From Enterococcus alcedinis (lineage in GTDB: Bacteria > Bacillota > Bacilli > Lactobacillales > Enterococcaceae), in the NCBI RefSeq assembly GCF_014635985.1, contig NZ_BMDT01000008.1:62001-126000 (forward strand): DNA of 64,000 nucleotides. The letters are read 5' to 3'. Position numbers and translations under genes: made by a program. Every line of letters begins with the position of its first letter. The first letter of the stretch is position 1. A model generated the notes under the pieces. It was not told the DNA's origin. It saw only the letters and a program-made list of their open reading frames with translations, and made no database searches. This document shows positions 19,532-28,891 of this stretch, piece after piece.

Positions 19532-20746
19532 ATGAAAGCAATAGATACAATGAATCTCATTGCCAGTGACAAAACGTTGGATAGCACTTCCAAAAAAATG
19601 ACTGCAGAGTCAAAAAACACTGAATTTCAATCATTGTTAGCTGGCTTTACGCAACAAGAACAGGTTGAAACAGACCCCACGATTGAAGAAAGTCTAGAAT
19701 TACCTGAAGTAGGTGACCTGGAAGAAAATCAACTACTCGTTGAAAATGAAAATACTGAAGTCATTGAAACACCTGAAGAACTTGAAGACTTAGAGGAACT
19801 TGATCCGCAAGAAAGCGAACAAATCGAAGTGTTAGATCCAAGTCATGTATCCACAAGCACAACGATAGAACAACAAGCAATCGCTTCGTTTTTTAACCCG
19901 ATGCCACTAAGAAGTACAAATGGGGGCGACGTGACTATGACATCACCGATAGTTGAAACCGGTGAAGAGCAAGTGTCGACTATCGAGCCAACATCAGGTG
20001 ACGGGATACTTATGAAGAGTGAGTTAACAGCTCAAACATTAGGAGCAGATTCGCTCATGTCCTCTAATCCAGTGAGTGAAACTGAAACAATAATCACTTC
20101 AACGAACATTGAGGAGCAAGAAATGGCAACTAAGATGACAGTTGAAACAACGATTGTTACTCAATCATCAGTTGAAGGACTATCAAAAACGAGCGCAGTG
20201 ACACCCACTGTAATTGAGATCCCAAGTAGCTTGTTACCAAGAGAAACGACTCAGACTTTACCAGCAACGACTGAGAAGGCATTAACTCAGGTCGCTCAAA
20301 AATTAGAGCAGCCACTTGTTCAGAAAATCACGACCATGAATCAAGGATCGACTCAAAAGTTAACGGTTGAACTCTTACCGGAACGATTAGGTAAAGTCGA
20401 AGTAACGATTCAAGTCACGAACAATAAAGTTCAACTAGAATTTGTCGTTCAAAATAGCCAAACGAGACAACTTTTAGAAACCGTAAAACCACGCTTAGAA
20501 CAAATTATGCATAAACAAGAATTCCAAGAAGTCATGCAAGGAAAAGTGACCGAAACCGCTTCCGTTGCAAGCAGTGACTTGAATCAAGCCAGTCTATCGG
20601 ATCAATCCAATTTCCAACAAAGTTTCCAACAAGAGCGTCGCCAGCAAACTTTTGGACAACAAATAAATAAAGGCAAAACATTCTCAGAAATCGCAGCTGA
20701 AAAGCAGACAACGATTGAAAAAGGAAGTATCGATATTTTAGCCTAG
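19532..20746 (+). CDS. fliK: Flagellar hook-length control protein FliK
   Basis: FliK is the secreted ruler that sets hook length and switches export specificity through FlhB. The 404-aa product has a low-complexity Glu/Thr/Ser-rich N-terminal half and the conserved C-terminal domain (LTVELLPERLGKVEVTIQV, about residues 274-292) followed by a Gln-rich tail. The start is the ATG at 19532, after the strong ribosome site AAGGAGGTGA; the GTG at 19523 falls inside that site. Confidence 0.9.
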   Translation: MKAIDTMNLIASDKTLDSTSKKMTAESKNTEFQSLLAGFTQQEQVETDPTIEESLELPEVGDLEENQLLVENENTEVIETPEELEDLEELDPQESEQIEVLDPSHVSTSTTIEQQAIASFFNPMPLRSTNGGDVTMTSPIVETGEEQVSTIEPTSGDGILMKSELTAQTLGADSLMSSNPVSETETIITSTNIEEQEMATKMTVETTIVTQSSVEGLSKTSAVTPTVIEIPSSLLPRETTQTLPATTEKALTQVAQKLEQPLVQKITTMNQGSTQKLTVELLPERLGKVEVTIQVTNNKVQLEFVVQNSQTRQLLETVKPRLEQIMHKQEFQEVMQGKVTETASVASSDLNQASLSDQSNFQQSFQQERRQQTFGQQINKGKTFSEIAAEKQTTIEKGSIDILA

Positions 20747-20759
20747 AAAGGAGTATACA

Positions 20760-21311
20760 ATGCCAAATTTAATTAATAATGATCCCCAAGTGAATACACG
20801 TGGTGTGGAACAGCATCGTGAAAAGAGCAATCCCTCGGATATTTCAATGGATGACTTTTTAAAAATCTTAGCTGCTTCGATGAGTAATCCGACTGTAATG
20901 GGTGGTGACTCAGGTGGTGGTGGCAATGCTGGAACCGATTATGTGAACCAGTTCATTCAATTTACTTCTTTACAACAAATGACGGAAATCGGTGATAACT
21001 TAACAACATCAATCCAGATGAATCAGCAACAACAAGCATTTGAAATGATTGGTCGTGAGGTAACAATTGCTGATGGTGAAGAAAAGATTTATGGAAAAGT
21101 CGAGAAAGTTCGATTTGTCGATGGTTACGCAACTGTTGTTGTTGCAGGAATTGAGTACTACTTGAGTGCCGTTCAAGAGGTTGGTGATCGTGATGGCGTA
21201 TCGACCAAACCACCAGTGACGCCAGAAGATCCGGTAACACCAGAGCATCCGATTGTCCGACCAGATGATCCAGGAGTTGACGAGACGCCAGAGTCTGGTA
21301 ATGAATCATAA
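20760..21311 (+). CDS. flgD: Flagellar hook-capping protein FlgD with unusual Pro/Asp tail
   Basis: FlgD caps the growing hook and adds FlgE subunits. The 183-aa product has the conserved N-terminal part (MDDFLKILAASMSNPT, then YVNQFIQFTSLQQM, about residues 23-70) and a short globular part. The last 40 residues form a Pro/Glu/Asp repeat-like tail (TPEDPVTPEHP) that ordinary FlgD lacks. The ribosome site is AAAGGAG. The next gene overlaps its end. Confidence 0.9.
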   Translation: MPNLINNDPQVNTRGVEQHREKSNPSDISMDDFLKILAASMSNPTVMGGDSGGGGNAGTDYVNQFIQFTSLQQMTEIGDNLTTSIQMNQQQQAFEMIGREVTIADGEEKIYGKVEKVRFVDGYATVVVAGIEYYLSAVQEVGDRDGVSTKPPVTPEDPVTPEHPIVRPDDPGVDETPESGNES

Positions 21312-21687
21312 GATGGTTTCAAACATTAATCGACTGACCACCCATCCATCATCGGTGAGGCCAGCCGCAAAAAGCGTACATGAGCTTAAACAAGAACAAC
21401 AAAATTTCCAACAACTACTACAACAACAAAAGACTCAAAAATTACATGTTTCACACCATGCTCAAAAGCGACTACTTGCTAGAGATTTACATTTAGAACC
21501 AGCAGATTACCAACAATTAGATGAAGCGATGACTGAATTAGCTGAAAAAGGTAGTAAAGAATCATTGCTAATCTATAAAGACATTGGTCTGATTGCCAAT
21601 ATCCAAAATCGAACAATTATTACCGCGATGGATATGGAAGAGTTACATACGATTACCAATATTGATAGTGCCAAATTTATTAGATAA
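21301..21687 (+). CDS. Flagellar operon protein, TIGR02530 type
   Basis: This is a 128-aa protein of the small family found between flgD and flgE in Firmicute flagellar operons. The middle shows HHAQKRLLARDLHL and the C-terminus LIYKDIGLIANIQNRTIITAM, both typical. No signal peptide or membrane helix is seen. Its role is poorly defined; an association with hook assembly is inferred only from position. The ATG at 21301 overlaps the flgD stop codon by 11 bases and has no strong ribosome site, which suggests coupled translation; the ATG at 21313 is an alternative. Confidence 0.75.
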   Translation: MNHKMVSNINRLTTHPSSVRPAAKSVHELKQEQQNFQQLLQQQKTQKLHVSHHAQKRLLARDLHLEPADYQQLDEAMTELAEKGSKESLLIYKDIGLIANIQNRTIITAMDMEELHTITNIDSAKFIR

Positions 21688-21745
21688 CAAACGGCCGGAC
21701 TTGTAAAAGAAGCCGTTGCATTTTCGGAATGACAGATGAAAATGC
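21688..21745 (+). repeat. Two consecutive hairpins ahead of flgE
   Basis: AACGGC (21690-21695) pairs with GCCGTT (21712-21717), and directly after it GCATTTTC (21718-21725) pairs with GAAAATGC (21738-21745). There is no T run, so this is not a normal terminator. It may protect or process the mRNA before the highly expressed hook gene. Confidence 0.5.
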
Positions 21746-21768
21746 TTAAATATTAGGAGGAAAATTAA

Positions 21769-22662
21769 ATGTTAAGATCGTTATATTCAGGTGTAAGTGG
21801 AATGAAGAATTTACAAGTAAAAATGGACGTTATTTCAAATAACATTGCCAACGTAAACACGGTTGGTTTCAAATCAAGTCGTGTGGTTTTTGAAGATATC
21901 ATGAGCCAAACAACAACGAATGCGAGTGCTGCCGGTAACGGACTTGGTGGAAAAAACGCTCAACAAGTTGGTTTAGGTTCACAAATCGGATCAATTGATA
22001 CGATTCACTCAGTTGGAGCGCCGCAAACAACTGGTCGCGAATTAGACTTCTACATCAGTGGTCCAGGTTACTTTGTTTTACGTGGTCCTGGTAATGATGG
22101 CGATGCAATCAACTATTACACGCGTGATGGTGCATTTGTTCGTGATTCAGAAGGTAGTATTACCAATAATGGCGGGATGAAAGTTATGGGTGCTGTAGCC
22201 AATCCACCAGTTGAGTATACGGAAGATTTTGATTTAGGGACGATTCCAGTAAATGATGGCAACTTAGAAACATTAAGCGTACCAGAAGAATTACCAGGTG
22301 GCGCAGGAGAAGAGTATAAGTCAATGGCAATTGATGCGAACGGACTTGTACTAGCACGTTACGGAGATAAAACATTCGTATTAGGTCGTGTCGGTGTGGC
22401 AACATTTAATAACGCGGACGGCTTAGAAAAAGCGGGTGGAAATAATTATCAATCAGGATCAAATACCGGCGAACCAATTATCGGTAGTAGTGGTGAAAAT
22501 GGTTCAGGATTATTACGTTCAGGTGCATTAGAGATGTCAAACGTCGATTTATCGAATGAATTTACTGAAATGATTATCGCAACACGTGCTTATCAAGCCA
22601 ACTCTCGTTCGATCACAACTTCTGATGAGATGCTACAAGAATTAATCAACCTAAAACGTTAA
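21769..22662 (+). CDS. flgE: Flagellar hook protein FlgE
   Basis: FlgE forms the hook, the universal joint between rod and filament. The 297-aa product has the N-terminal axial motif SNNIANVNTVGFKSSR (about residues 24-39), a small outer domain, and the C-terminal SNVDLSNEFTEMIIATRAYQAN segment (cut here to its core). It is much shorter than enteric FlgE (about 400 aa) but close to the Bacillus hook protein. A strong ribosome site (AGGAGGAAAA) precedes the start. Confidence 0.92.
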   Translation: MLRSLYSGVSGMKNLQVKMDVISNNIANVNTVGFKSSRVVFEDIMSQTTTNASAAGNGLGGKNAQQVGLGSQIGSIDTIHSVGAPQTTGRELDFYISGPGYFVLRGPGNDGDAINYYTRDGAFVRDSEGSITNNGGMKVMGAVANPPVEYTEDFDLGTIPVNDGNLETLSVPEELPGGAGEEYKSMAIDANGLVLARYGDKTFVLGRVGVATFNNADGLEKAGGNNYQSGSNTGEPIIGSSGENGSGLLRSGALEMSNVDLSNEFTEMIIATRAYQANSRSITTSDEMLQELINLKR

Positions 22663-22697
22663 TCAGGTTCAACTAAAAAGTCTTTGAGGTGAATCAA

Positions 22698-22907
22698 ATG
22701 ATTGCTGTTACAACTTTACACGGAAAAAATTTTTATATTAACCCCGATTTAATTTATCGGATTGAAGAGACGCCAGATACAACGATTACACTAATTGATA
22801 GCAAGACAATTGTCGTGAAAGAAGCACCAGAAGTGGTCGTTCACCGGATTATTAGTTATCGTCAAACGATCTACCGTCAAGTCCCTCAAATCAATAAAAA
22901 TCAGTAA
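22698..22907 (+). CDS. swrD: FlbD/SwrD-family flagellar protein
   Basis: This is a 69-aa member of the FlbD family (SwrD in B. subtilis, where it is needed for full motor torque). It shows the family start IAVTTLHGKNFYINPDLI and the middle ETPDTTITLIDSKTIVVKE. The ATG at 22698 is preceded by GAGGTGA. It lies between flgE and fliL, its usual place. The function is inferred from the family and position. Confidence 0.85.
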   Translation: MIAVTTLHGKNFYINPDLIYRIEETPDTTITLIDSKTIVVKEAPEVVVHRIISYRQTIYRQVPQINKNQ

Positions 22908-22923
22908 AAAAGGAGCGTTACTC

Positions 22924-23481
22924 GTGGCAAAAAAAGAAAAAATAAAAGCAAAAGCAAAAGATAAAAATGCCGAAGCGACAGATGCAACAAAGGTGAAAGA
23001 CTCTGCTGAAAGAAAACCATTAAGTTTAGCGATCATTATTCCAGTGATTGCCGTATTGGTTGTCGTTGGTAGTATTGCAGGAACGATCGTAACAAATAAA
23101 TTTATTGCACCGCTTGTCGTTGTAGGTTCTGAAGCGCCTCCAGCAACAACTCACGGAAAAATTGGTGAAGAACAAGTTATTGTTCCAATGGAAGAATTCT
23201 TAGTCAATTTAGCAAAAGGTGACAATAAAAAAGCTGAATACATGCGCATTACGATGTCATTACTAACGAGTAATGAAAAAGACAGTTTAGAATTAACGCA
23301 AAACGTAGCTGTGGTACGTGACAGTGTTGTTAACACGTTACGCCAAAAAACAAGTGGCGATATTTTAGACACACCAGAAAGCATCGCTAGCTTGAAATTA
23401 GAGTTAAGAGAAGTGATTAACAACGCTTATGGTAAAGGGATTGTCGGCGAAGTTTACATTACTGATTTCGTTATTCAATAA
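22924..23481 (+). CDS. fliL: Flagellar basal body-associated protein FliL
   Basis: FliL (185 aa) surrounds and stabilises the stator units. It has a Lys/Ala-rich cytoplasmic start, a single membrane helix (about residues 36-58) and an extracellular domain ending in GKGIVGEVYITDFVIQ. The start is GTG at 22924 with AAAGGAGCG upstream. It is placed between swrD and fliO, as in other Firmicutes. Confidence 0.93.
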   Translation: MAKKEKIKAKAKDKNAEATDATKVKDSAERKPLSLAIIIPVIAVLVVVGSIAGTIVTNKFIAPLVVVGSEAPPATTHGKIGEEQVIVPMEEFLVNLAKGDNKKAEYMRITMSLLTSNEKDSLELTQNVAVVRDSVVNTLRQKTSGDILDTPESIASLKLELREVINNAYGKGIVGEVYITDFVIQ

Positions 23482-23501
23482 ATAGGAGGCCAAAACAACT
23501 A

Positions 23502-23885
23502 ATGGAACTATTTTTTTCAGTGCTTAAAATGATTATTTTTTTAATCGTGATTATTTATGCGATTAATTGGACCCTCAAGTATTTAAACCGTTACACGAAT
23601 CAATCCTCAGAAGTGATTGAAGTCATTCAACGATTAGGTGTCAGTAAGTCGTCTTCGATTGCGATTGTTAAAATTCTTGACCAACATTATATTATGAGTT
23701 TGTCTGAAAATCAAAATCAGATTATCAAAATTTTAACTGCAGAAGAAGTCGCAGCTTACGAAGCAACCTTGAAATCACCAGTGGAACCAATCGTACCGGA
23801 AGCTTTTGCGAATTTAGTTAAAAAAAGCGTGGCTCAGTTAACGAAAAAGAAAGAGGATCAAAAGCATGGAAATTTTAAAGAATAG
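23502..23885 (+). CDS. fliO: Flagellar biosynthesis protein FliO
   Basis: FliO (127 aa) is a membrane protein that assists assembly of the FliP export ring. It has one N-terminal helix (about residues 7-27) followed by a small cytoplasmic domain with VIQRLGVSKSSSIAIVKI. The end overlaps the beginning of fliP by 20 bases. Unlike B. subtilis, fliM, fliY and cheY are not directly upstream; they lie near 38652-41536. Confidence 0.85.
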   Translation: MELFFSVLKMIIFLIVIIYAINWTLKYLNRYTNQSSEVIEVIQRLGVSKSSSIAIVKILDQHYIMSLSENQNQIIKILTAEEVAAYEATLKSPVEPIVPEAFANLVKKSVAQLTKKKEDQKHGNFKE

Positions 23886-24639
23886 ACGCCTTTGGTTGGG
23901 GCTAGGTTTGCTTGCAGGCTTAATTTATTTCTTGACCCCAGTAACGGCCTTTGCTGTAACAACAGATGAAATAACCAAAACGATTGGTGATTTCATGACA
24001 AATGGCAATGGAGACAATGCCGTCGTCAATAATTTTATTTTAATTACCTTGTTATCGGTCATTCCAATTATTTTAGTCATGATGACATCTTTTACCCGGA
24101 CAATTATGGTTCTATCGTTCGTCCGAAATTCTCTAGGAACACAGCAAAACCCACCAAACCAAGTGCTACTTGGTTTGGCGCTGTTTCTGACTTTTTTTGT
24201 GATGCGACCTGTTTATACAGATATTTACGATCAAGCAATTAAACCGTACCAAGCACAAGAAATTTCACAAGAAGTTGTTTTTGAGCGCTCAGAAGTACGA
24301 ATCAAAGAATTTATGTATCAACAAACGCGCAAAAAAGATTTAGAACTATTCTTAGATATTGCTGATGAAAAAGGGAAGTACCCTTCATATAAAGAAGTGC
24401 CACTTACAATTATGACACCGGCGTTTATTATTAGCGAATTACGAACCGCCTTTAGTATTGGTTTCTTGTTATTTATTCCTTTTTTGATCATTGATATGGT
24501 CGTCGCCAGTATTTTGATGTCGATGGGAATGTTCATGTTGTCCCCGGTAATGATTGCCTTACCATTTAAGTTACTGTTATTCGTTCTAGTTGACGGCTGG
24601 TATTTAGTCGTCGAATCACTTGTTAGAAGTTTCCAATAA
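23866..24639 (+). CDS. fliP: Flagellar export gate protein FliP
   Basis: FliP (257 aa) forms, with FliQ and FliR, the export gate of the flagellar type III system. It has an N-terminal signal-like helix ending near FAVTTDE and four membrane helices. The conserved stretch MTSFTRTIMVLSFVRNSLGTQ, shortened here to TSFTRTIMVLSFVRNSLG, is near residue 75. It overlaps fliO and lies 18 bp before fliQ. Confidence 0.96.
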   Translation: MEILKNRRLWLGLGLLAGLIYFLTPVTAFAVTTDEITKTIGDFMTNGNGDNAVVNNFILITLLSVIPIILVMMTSFTRTIMVLSFVRNSLGTQQNPPNQVLLGLALFLTFFVMRPVYTDIYDQAIKPYQAQEISQEVVFERSEVRIKEFMYQQTRKKDLELFLDIADEKGKYPSYKEVPLTIMTPAFIISELRTAFSIGFLLFIPFLIIDMVVASILMSMGMFMLSPVMIALPFKLLLFVLVDGWYLVVESLVRSFQ

Positions 24640-24657
24640 GAAAGTAGAGGGAAAGAA

Positions 24658-24921
24658 ATGTCAATTGAACTTGTTGCCCAAGTGATGCGGGATGCGTTTT
24701 TAAGAATCTTACTCGTTGCTGGGCCCGCGGTCTTAGTCGCTTTAATCGTCGGCTTAATTATTAGTATTTTTCAAGCCACAACTCAAATCCAAGAACAAAC
24801 ATTGAGCTTTGTACCGAAATTGATTGCAATTTTCTTAACGATTTTACTAACTGGAAATTTCATGTTAAATCTTTTAATTAATTTTACAAAGTCTATTTTT
24901 AAAATAATTGCAACAATGTGA
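24658..24921 (+). CDS. fliQ: Flagellar export gate protein FliQ
   Basis: FliQ (87 aa) is a two-helix membrane component of the export gate. It shows the family motifs ALIVGLIISIFQATTQIQEQTL (about residues 28-49, cut here as a description of that segment's core QATTQIQEQTL) and LTGNFMLNLL. The ribosome site GAGGGAAAG precedes the start. It lies between fliP and fliR. Confidence 0.95.
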   Translation: MSIELVAQVMRDAFLRILLVAGPAVLVALIVGLIISIFQATTQIQEQTLSFVPKLIAIFLTILLTGNFMLNLLINFTKSIFKIIATM

Positions 24922-24931
24922 GGCGTAGAAA

Positions 24932-25684
24932 ATGGAACTTGTACAAGTAGGTATCTTTGTTTTTATACGAATCACAGCCTTTATGATCATCTCACCCGTC
25001 TTTTCACAAAAAGGCATACCGAATTTTTCGAAGATCATTCTTTCTGCGGCGTTAATGATTGTAACCGTACCGTTAGTCCCAAGTTTTGAACCAATCGACA
25101 ACCTCTTTGTATTTGGGCTTGTTGTTTGGAAAGAAGTATTATTTGGACTAGCAATGGGATTTTTAAGTCAGTTGGTTTTTACTGGCGTCGAAATTGCCGG
25201 ACAGCTTGTGGACTTCCAAGTTGGATTCTCGATGGCACAAGCCTATGATCCAACGTTTCAAATCATGTCTTCGCAATACGGTAAGCTTTATTATTGGTTG
25301 ACGTTAATGGTCATTTTTTTAACCAATCTGCATCATTACCTCATTAAAGGAGTTGTTGATTCGTTCCAACTCGTACCAATTGGAGCGGCCAGTATTCCAG
25401 GTGTGACTGTTGAAGGTGTGATTAAGCTCTTTGCGCTAACTTTTGAAATGGCGCTGCACTTGGCAGCACCTTTAGTGATTTCAGCCATGGTGATTGATGT
25501 TTTGCTCGGTATTTTGTCACGGACAATTCCTCAAATCAACGTCTTAATGATGGGGATGCCGATGAAATCTGGGTTTAGTTTTATAATCTTTTTACTTTTA
25601 GTTCCAAACACGTTGGAATATTTAACGAAAATCGTACCAAAATCGTTGCAGTATATGATGGAGTTTATTAAATCTATTTCATAA
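24932..25684 (+). CDS. fliR: Flagellar export gate protein FliR
   Basis: FliR (250 aa) completes the FliPQR export gate. It has several membrane helices and the conserved segments FVFIRITAFMIISPVF (near residue 9) and GQLVDFQVGFSMAQ (near 90). It lies 10 bp after fliQ and 13 bp before flhB, so translation is probably coupled. Confidence 0.95.
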   Translation: MELVQVGIFVFIRITAFMIISPVFSQKGIPNFSKIILSAALMIVTVPLVPSFEPIDNLFVFGLVVWKEVLFGLAMGFLSQLVFTGVEIAGQLVDFQVGFSMAQAYDPTFQIMSSQYGKLYYWLTLMVIFLTNLHHYLIKGVVDSFQLVPIGAASIPGVTVEGVIKLFALTFEMALHLAAPLVISAMVIDVLLGILSRTIPQINVLMMGMPMKSGFSFIIFLLLVPNTLEYLTKIVPKSLQYMMEFIKSIS

Positions 25685-25697
25685 ATGAGGTGAGGAA

Positions 25698-26765
25698 ATG
25701 TCGGATAAAGATGGAAAAACTGAAAAGCCCACCCCCAAGCGACTCAAGGATAGCCGAGAAAAAGGCGATATCCCTAAAAGTGCCGATCTTGTACCGGCTC
25801 TGTCCTTGTTCGCTTTTGCCATTGTTTTTATTCCATTGTGGGAATATCTAGTCCGTCAACTCATTCCTTTTATGACGCATTCACTTGAACGTTTGTATCA
25901 ATATGAAACCATCTTTAATGATTTACCTAAGTTAACCCTTCAAGTATTGTTTGTTTTTGCCCTACTCCTCTTTCCATTTTTCTTAGTGAGTGTCACAGTT
26001 GGTTTGCTAGGAAACTTAGTTCAAGTTGGATTGCTATTTTCAACGAAAGTTATTAAACCTAATTTTAAAAAATTAAATCCAATTTCTGGCTTTAAAAATT
26101 TATTCGGTATGCAATCACTTGTTAATAGTATAAAAACAATCCTCAAATTTTTAATCGTCTTTTATCTGTGTTACCAACAATTTATCGATGCGTTACCAGA
26201 TATTATGAAACTAAATCAAGTTGGAACACAACAGCTTTTGGGTTTCTTACTGCATTTCACTAAGACGCTGATGCAACAAATTGCTATTTTTATGTTTGTG
26301 ATTAGTATTGTGGATTACTTATATCAACGCTACAATCACACGAAAAAATTAAAAATGTCGAAGCATGAAATTAAAGAGGAACATAAACAAATGGAAGGGG
26401 ACCCGCAAATTAAAGCCCAACGTAAAGCCAGACACCGTGAGGCGATGCGTAATGCGGTAGCAAACGTCAAAGACGCGACGGTCGTAATTACGAACCCGAC
26501 GCATTATGCGATTGCGATTCGTTACGAGGCAAAAGGGGAGGAAGTTCCTAAAGTTCTAGCTAAAGGAACCGATGAAATTGCACAAAAAATGAAAGAAGAA
26601 GCAAGTAAACTCAATATTCCGATGATTGAGAATCGACCAGTCGCCAGAGCGCTCTACCCACTTGTTGAAGCAGGGGATTTTGTCCCGGTTGAAATGTATG
26701 AGTCGATTGCAGAAATTATTGCGCTTGTCTATCAATTAGAAGAACAGAAAAAATATAAAATTTAA
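25698..26765 (+). CDS. flhB: Flagellar export switch protein FlhB
   Basis: FlhB (355 aa) controls the switch from rod/hook to filament substrates. The N-terminal EKPTPKRLKDSREKGDIPKS is conserved; four helices follow, then a cytoplasmic domain with the self-cleaving NPTH motif (about residue 267) in VVITNPTHYAIAIRYE. The ribosome site is TGAGGTGAGG. It is followed by flhA after 25 bp. Confidence 0.96.
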   Translation: MSDKDGKTEKPTPKRLKDSREKGDIPKSADLVPALSLFAFAIVFIPLWEYLVRQLIPFMTHSLERLYQYETIFNDLPKLTLQVLFVFALLLFPFFLVSVTVGLLGNLVQVGLLFSTKVIKPNFKKLNPISGFKNLFGMQSLVNSIKTILKFLIVFYLCYQQFIDALPDIMKLNQVGTQQLLGFLLHFTKTLMQQIAIFMFVISIVDYLYQRYNHTKKLKMSKHEIKEEHKQMEGDPQIKAQRKARHREAMRNAVANVKDATVVITNPTHYAIAIRYEAKGEEVPKVLAKGTDEIAQKMKEEASKLNIPMIENRPVARALYPLVEAGDFVPVEMYESIAEIIALVYQLEEQKKYKI

Positions 26766-26790
26766 CTACTAGAAAGAGGAGAAAACGAAA

Positions 26791-28869
26791 ATGAATCAAA
26801 CAGCGACAAAAAAATCGTTAAAAACAGTTGGCTGGTCAGAAGTGATCGTGTCCTTTTTAGTAGTAGGAATTATTGGTTTGATTTTAATTCCATTACCAGC
26901 CACGTTTTTAGACTTGTTAATTATTGTCAATTTAACGGTTGGGATGAACATTTTACTAATTACTTTATCGACCAAAAATGTCCTAGAATTCTCAACCTTT
27001 CCGACAGTCTTATTATTAACAACGATGTTTCGTCTTGGTTTGAACTTATCGTCAACTCGTTTAATTTTGACACAAGGAAACGGTGGTAAAGTCATCGATG
27101 CCTTCGCCAACGTGGTAGCCGGTAATAACTATATTGTCGGAATTATTTTATTTGTAATTATCACAATTGTCCAATTAATCGTTGTAACCAATGGTGCGGG
27201 ACGTGTATCTGAAGTATCCGCTCGTTTTACTTTAGATGCGATGCCTGGAAAGCAAATGGCGATTGATTCTGATTTAAACTCTGGTCTAATCGACGAAGGT
27301 GAAGCACGTAAACGTCGAAAAGACTTGCAGCGTGAAGCGGACTTCTTTGGTTCGATGGATGGTGCAAGTAAGTTCGTTAAAGGTGATGCGATTGCTGGAA
27401 TATTAATTACTGTTATTAACTTAATCGGCGGATCACTGATTTTTTCAATGGGTGGTCAAATGACGATGGGCGAAGCCTTCATGACCTTTGGTAAATTATC
27501 GATTGGTGATGGTTTAGTTAGCTCGATTCCTTCGTTACTCATTTCCGTTGCCTCAGGTATCATGGTGACTCGTTCAGATAATGATAGTACGTTTGGTAAA
27601 GATATTTCGGAAGATATTATGCGTAATCCACAACTCTTCCGTATCATGGGCGTCATTTTATTCGCATTATCGATTGTTCCTGGTTTTCCTTTCTTACCGT
27701 TTGCTTTATTAGGTGTGGCTTTATTTGTTGCGAGTTTTGCGATTAAGCAACAAGAAGAAAAAGTTAAAAAGGAACGTAAGAAAGAGGAACAACGCCTAGC
27801 ATTACAGTTGAAAAAAGAGCAACAAGAAGAAGACGATTCGGTCGCATCCTTCCAAGTAGAACCAATCTCAATTGAAATTGGTTATGGGTTGATTCAGATG
27901 ATCGATGGCACAACGGATAATAGTTTAATGAACCGTATTGTGGCGATTCGGAAACAAAGTGCTCAAGAGCTCGGGATTTTGGTTAGTCCTGTCCGAATTC
28001 GCGACAACCTCTATTTAGAACCGAATGACTATTCGATTAAAATTCGTGGAAATGAAGTCGGTAAAGGGGATATTTATCCAAATAAATTTATGATTATTAG
28101 TCCGAATGATGAGCCGTTTCCTTTTGAAGGGATTATGACTCGTGAACCGGCCTTTAATTTAGAAGCGATGTGGATTGATGAAAAGGACCGTGACATGGCT
28201 GATTTACAAGGATTTACAGTTATTGAGCCACTAACGGTCATCGCCACTCATTTAAAAGAAATTATTTACGAACATGCACCTGAACTGTTAGGACGTCAAG
28301 AAGTTCAAAAATTATTAGAAGGCATTAAAGAGCAATACAACGTCGTGATTGATGAATTGATTCCTGAAATTTTGCGTTTAGGAGAAGTTCAAAAAGTCTT
28401 ACAAAACTTGTTAGATGAACAAATTCCAATTAACGACTTAGCGACAATTTTAGAGACATTAGCGGATTACGGATTAGTCACAAAAGATACAGAAATGTTG
28501 ACCGAATATGTTCGTCAATCGTTGAAACGAACCATAGCGACGAAATACATGGATGCAGAGCAACAATTAAAAGTCATCGTGATTCATCCAAAAGTCGAGG
28601 AACTGATTGCTCAAAGTATTCAAAAGACGGCAACAGGCTCGTATCCGGTTTTAAAACCAGATACTGTCAACTTGCTATTAGAATCACTGGGACAAATTCA
28701 TCAACAACTAATCGCGGATGGTATTCCACATGTAATCCTAGCGTCACCTAAAATTCGTTTAGCGTTAAGAAAATTAATTTCCTTTAATTTCCCTGATATT
28801 GCGGTCTTGTCCTTGAATGAAGTGCCAAACGAAATGATGATTGAGTCTGTTGGTAGTGTAGAAATATAG
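26791..28869 (+). CDS. flhA: Flagellar export protein FlhA
   Basis: FlhA (692 aa) is the large export-gate component that takes up proton motive force and docks substrate-chaperone complexes. It has about eight membrane helices in the first 330 residues, the FHIPEP-family loop ARFTLDAMPGKQMAIDSDLN (about residues 145-164), and a large cytoplasmic domain. In Bacillus, flhF and flhG follow; here the sigma factor gene follows after 22 bp and both GTPase genes are missing. Confidence 0.97.
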   Translation: MNQTATKKSLKTVGWSEVIVSFLVVGIIGLILIPLPATFLDLLIIVNLTVGMNILLITLSTKNVLEFSTFPTVLLLTTMFRLGLNLSSTRLILTQGNGGKVIDAFANVVAGNNYIVGIILFVIITIVQLIVVTNGAGRVSEVSARFTLDAMPGKQMAIDSDLNSGLIDEGEARKRRKDLQREADFFGSMDGASKFVKGDAIAGILITVINLIGGSLIFSMGGQMTMGEAFMTFGKLSIGDGLVSSIPSLLISVASGIMVTRSDNDSTFGKDISEDIMRNPQLFRIMGVILFALSIVPGFPFLPFALLGVALFVASFAIKQQEEKVKKERKKEEQRLALQLKKEQQEEDDSVASFQVEPISIEIGYGLIQMIDGTTDNSLMNRIVAIRKQSAQELGILVSPVRIRDNLYLEPNDYSIKIRGNEVGKGDIYPNKFMIISPNDEPFPFEGIMTREPAFNLEAMWIDEKDRDMADLQGFTVIEPLTVIATHLKEIIYEHAPELLGRQEVQKLLEGIKEQYNVVIDELIPEILRLGEVQKVLQNLLDEQIPINDLATILETLADYGLVTKDTEMLTEYVRQSLKRTIATKYMDAEQQLKVIVIHPKVEELIAQSIQKTATGSYPVLKPDTVNLLLESLGQIHQQLIADGIPHVILASPKIRLALRKLISFNFPDIAVLSLNEVPNEMMIESVGSVEI

Positions 28870-28891
28870 TGCGTAAGAAAGGATGCTTTTG

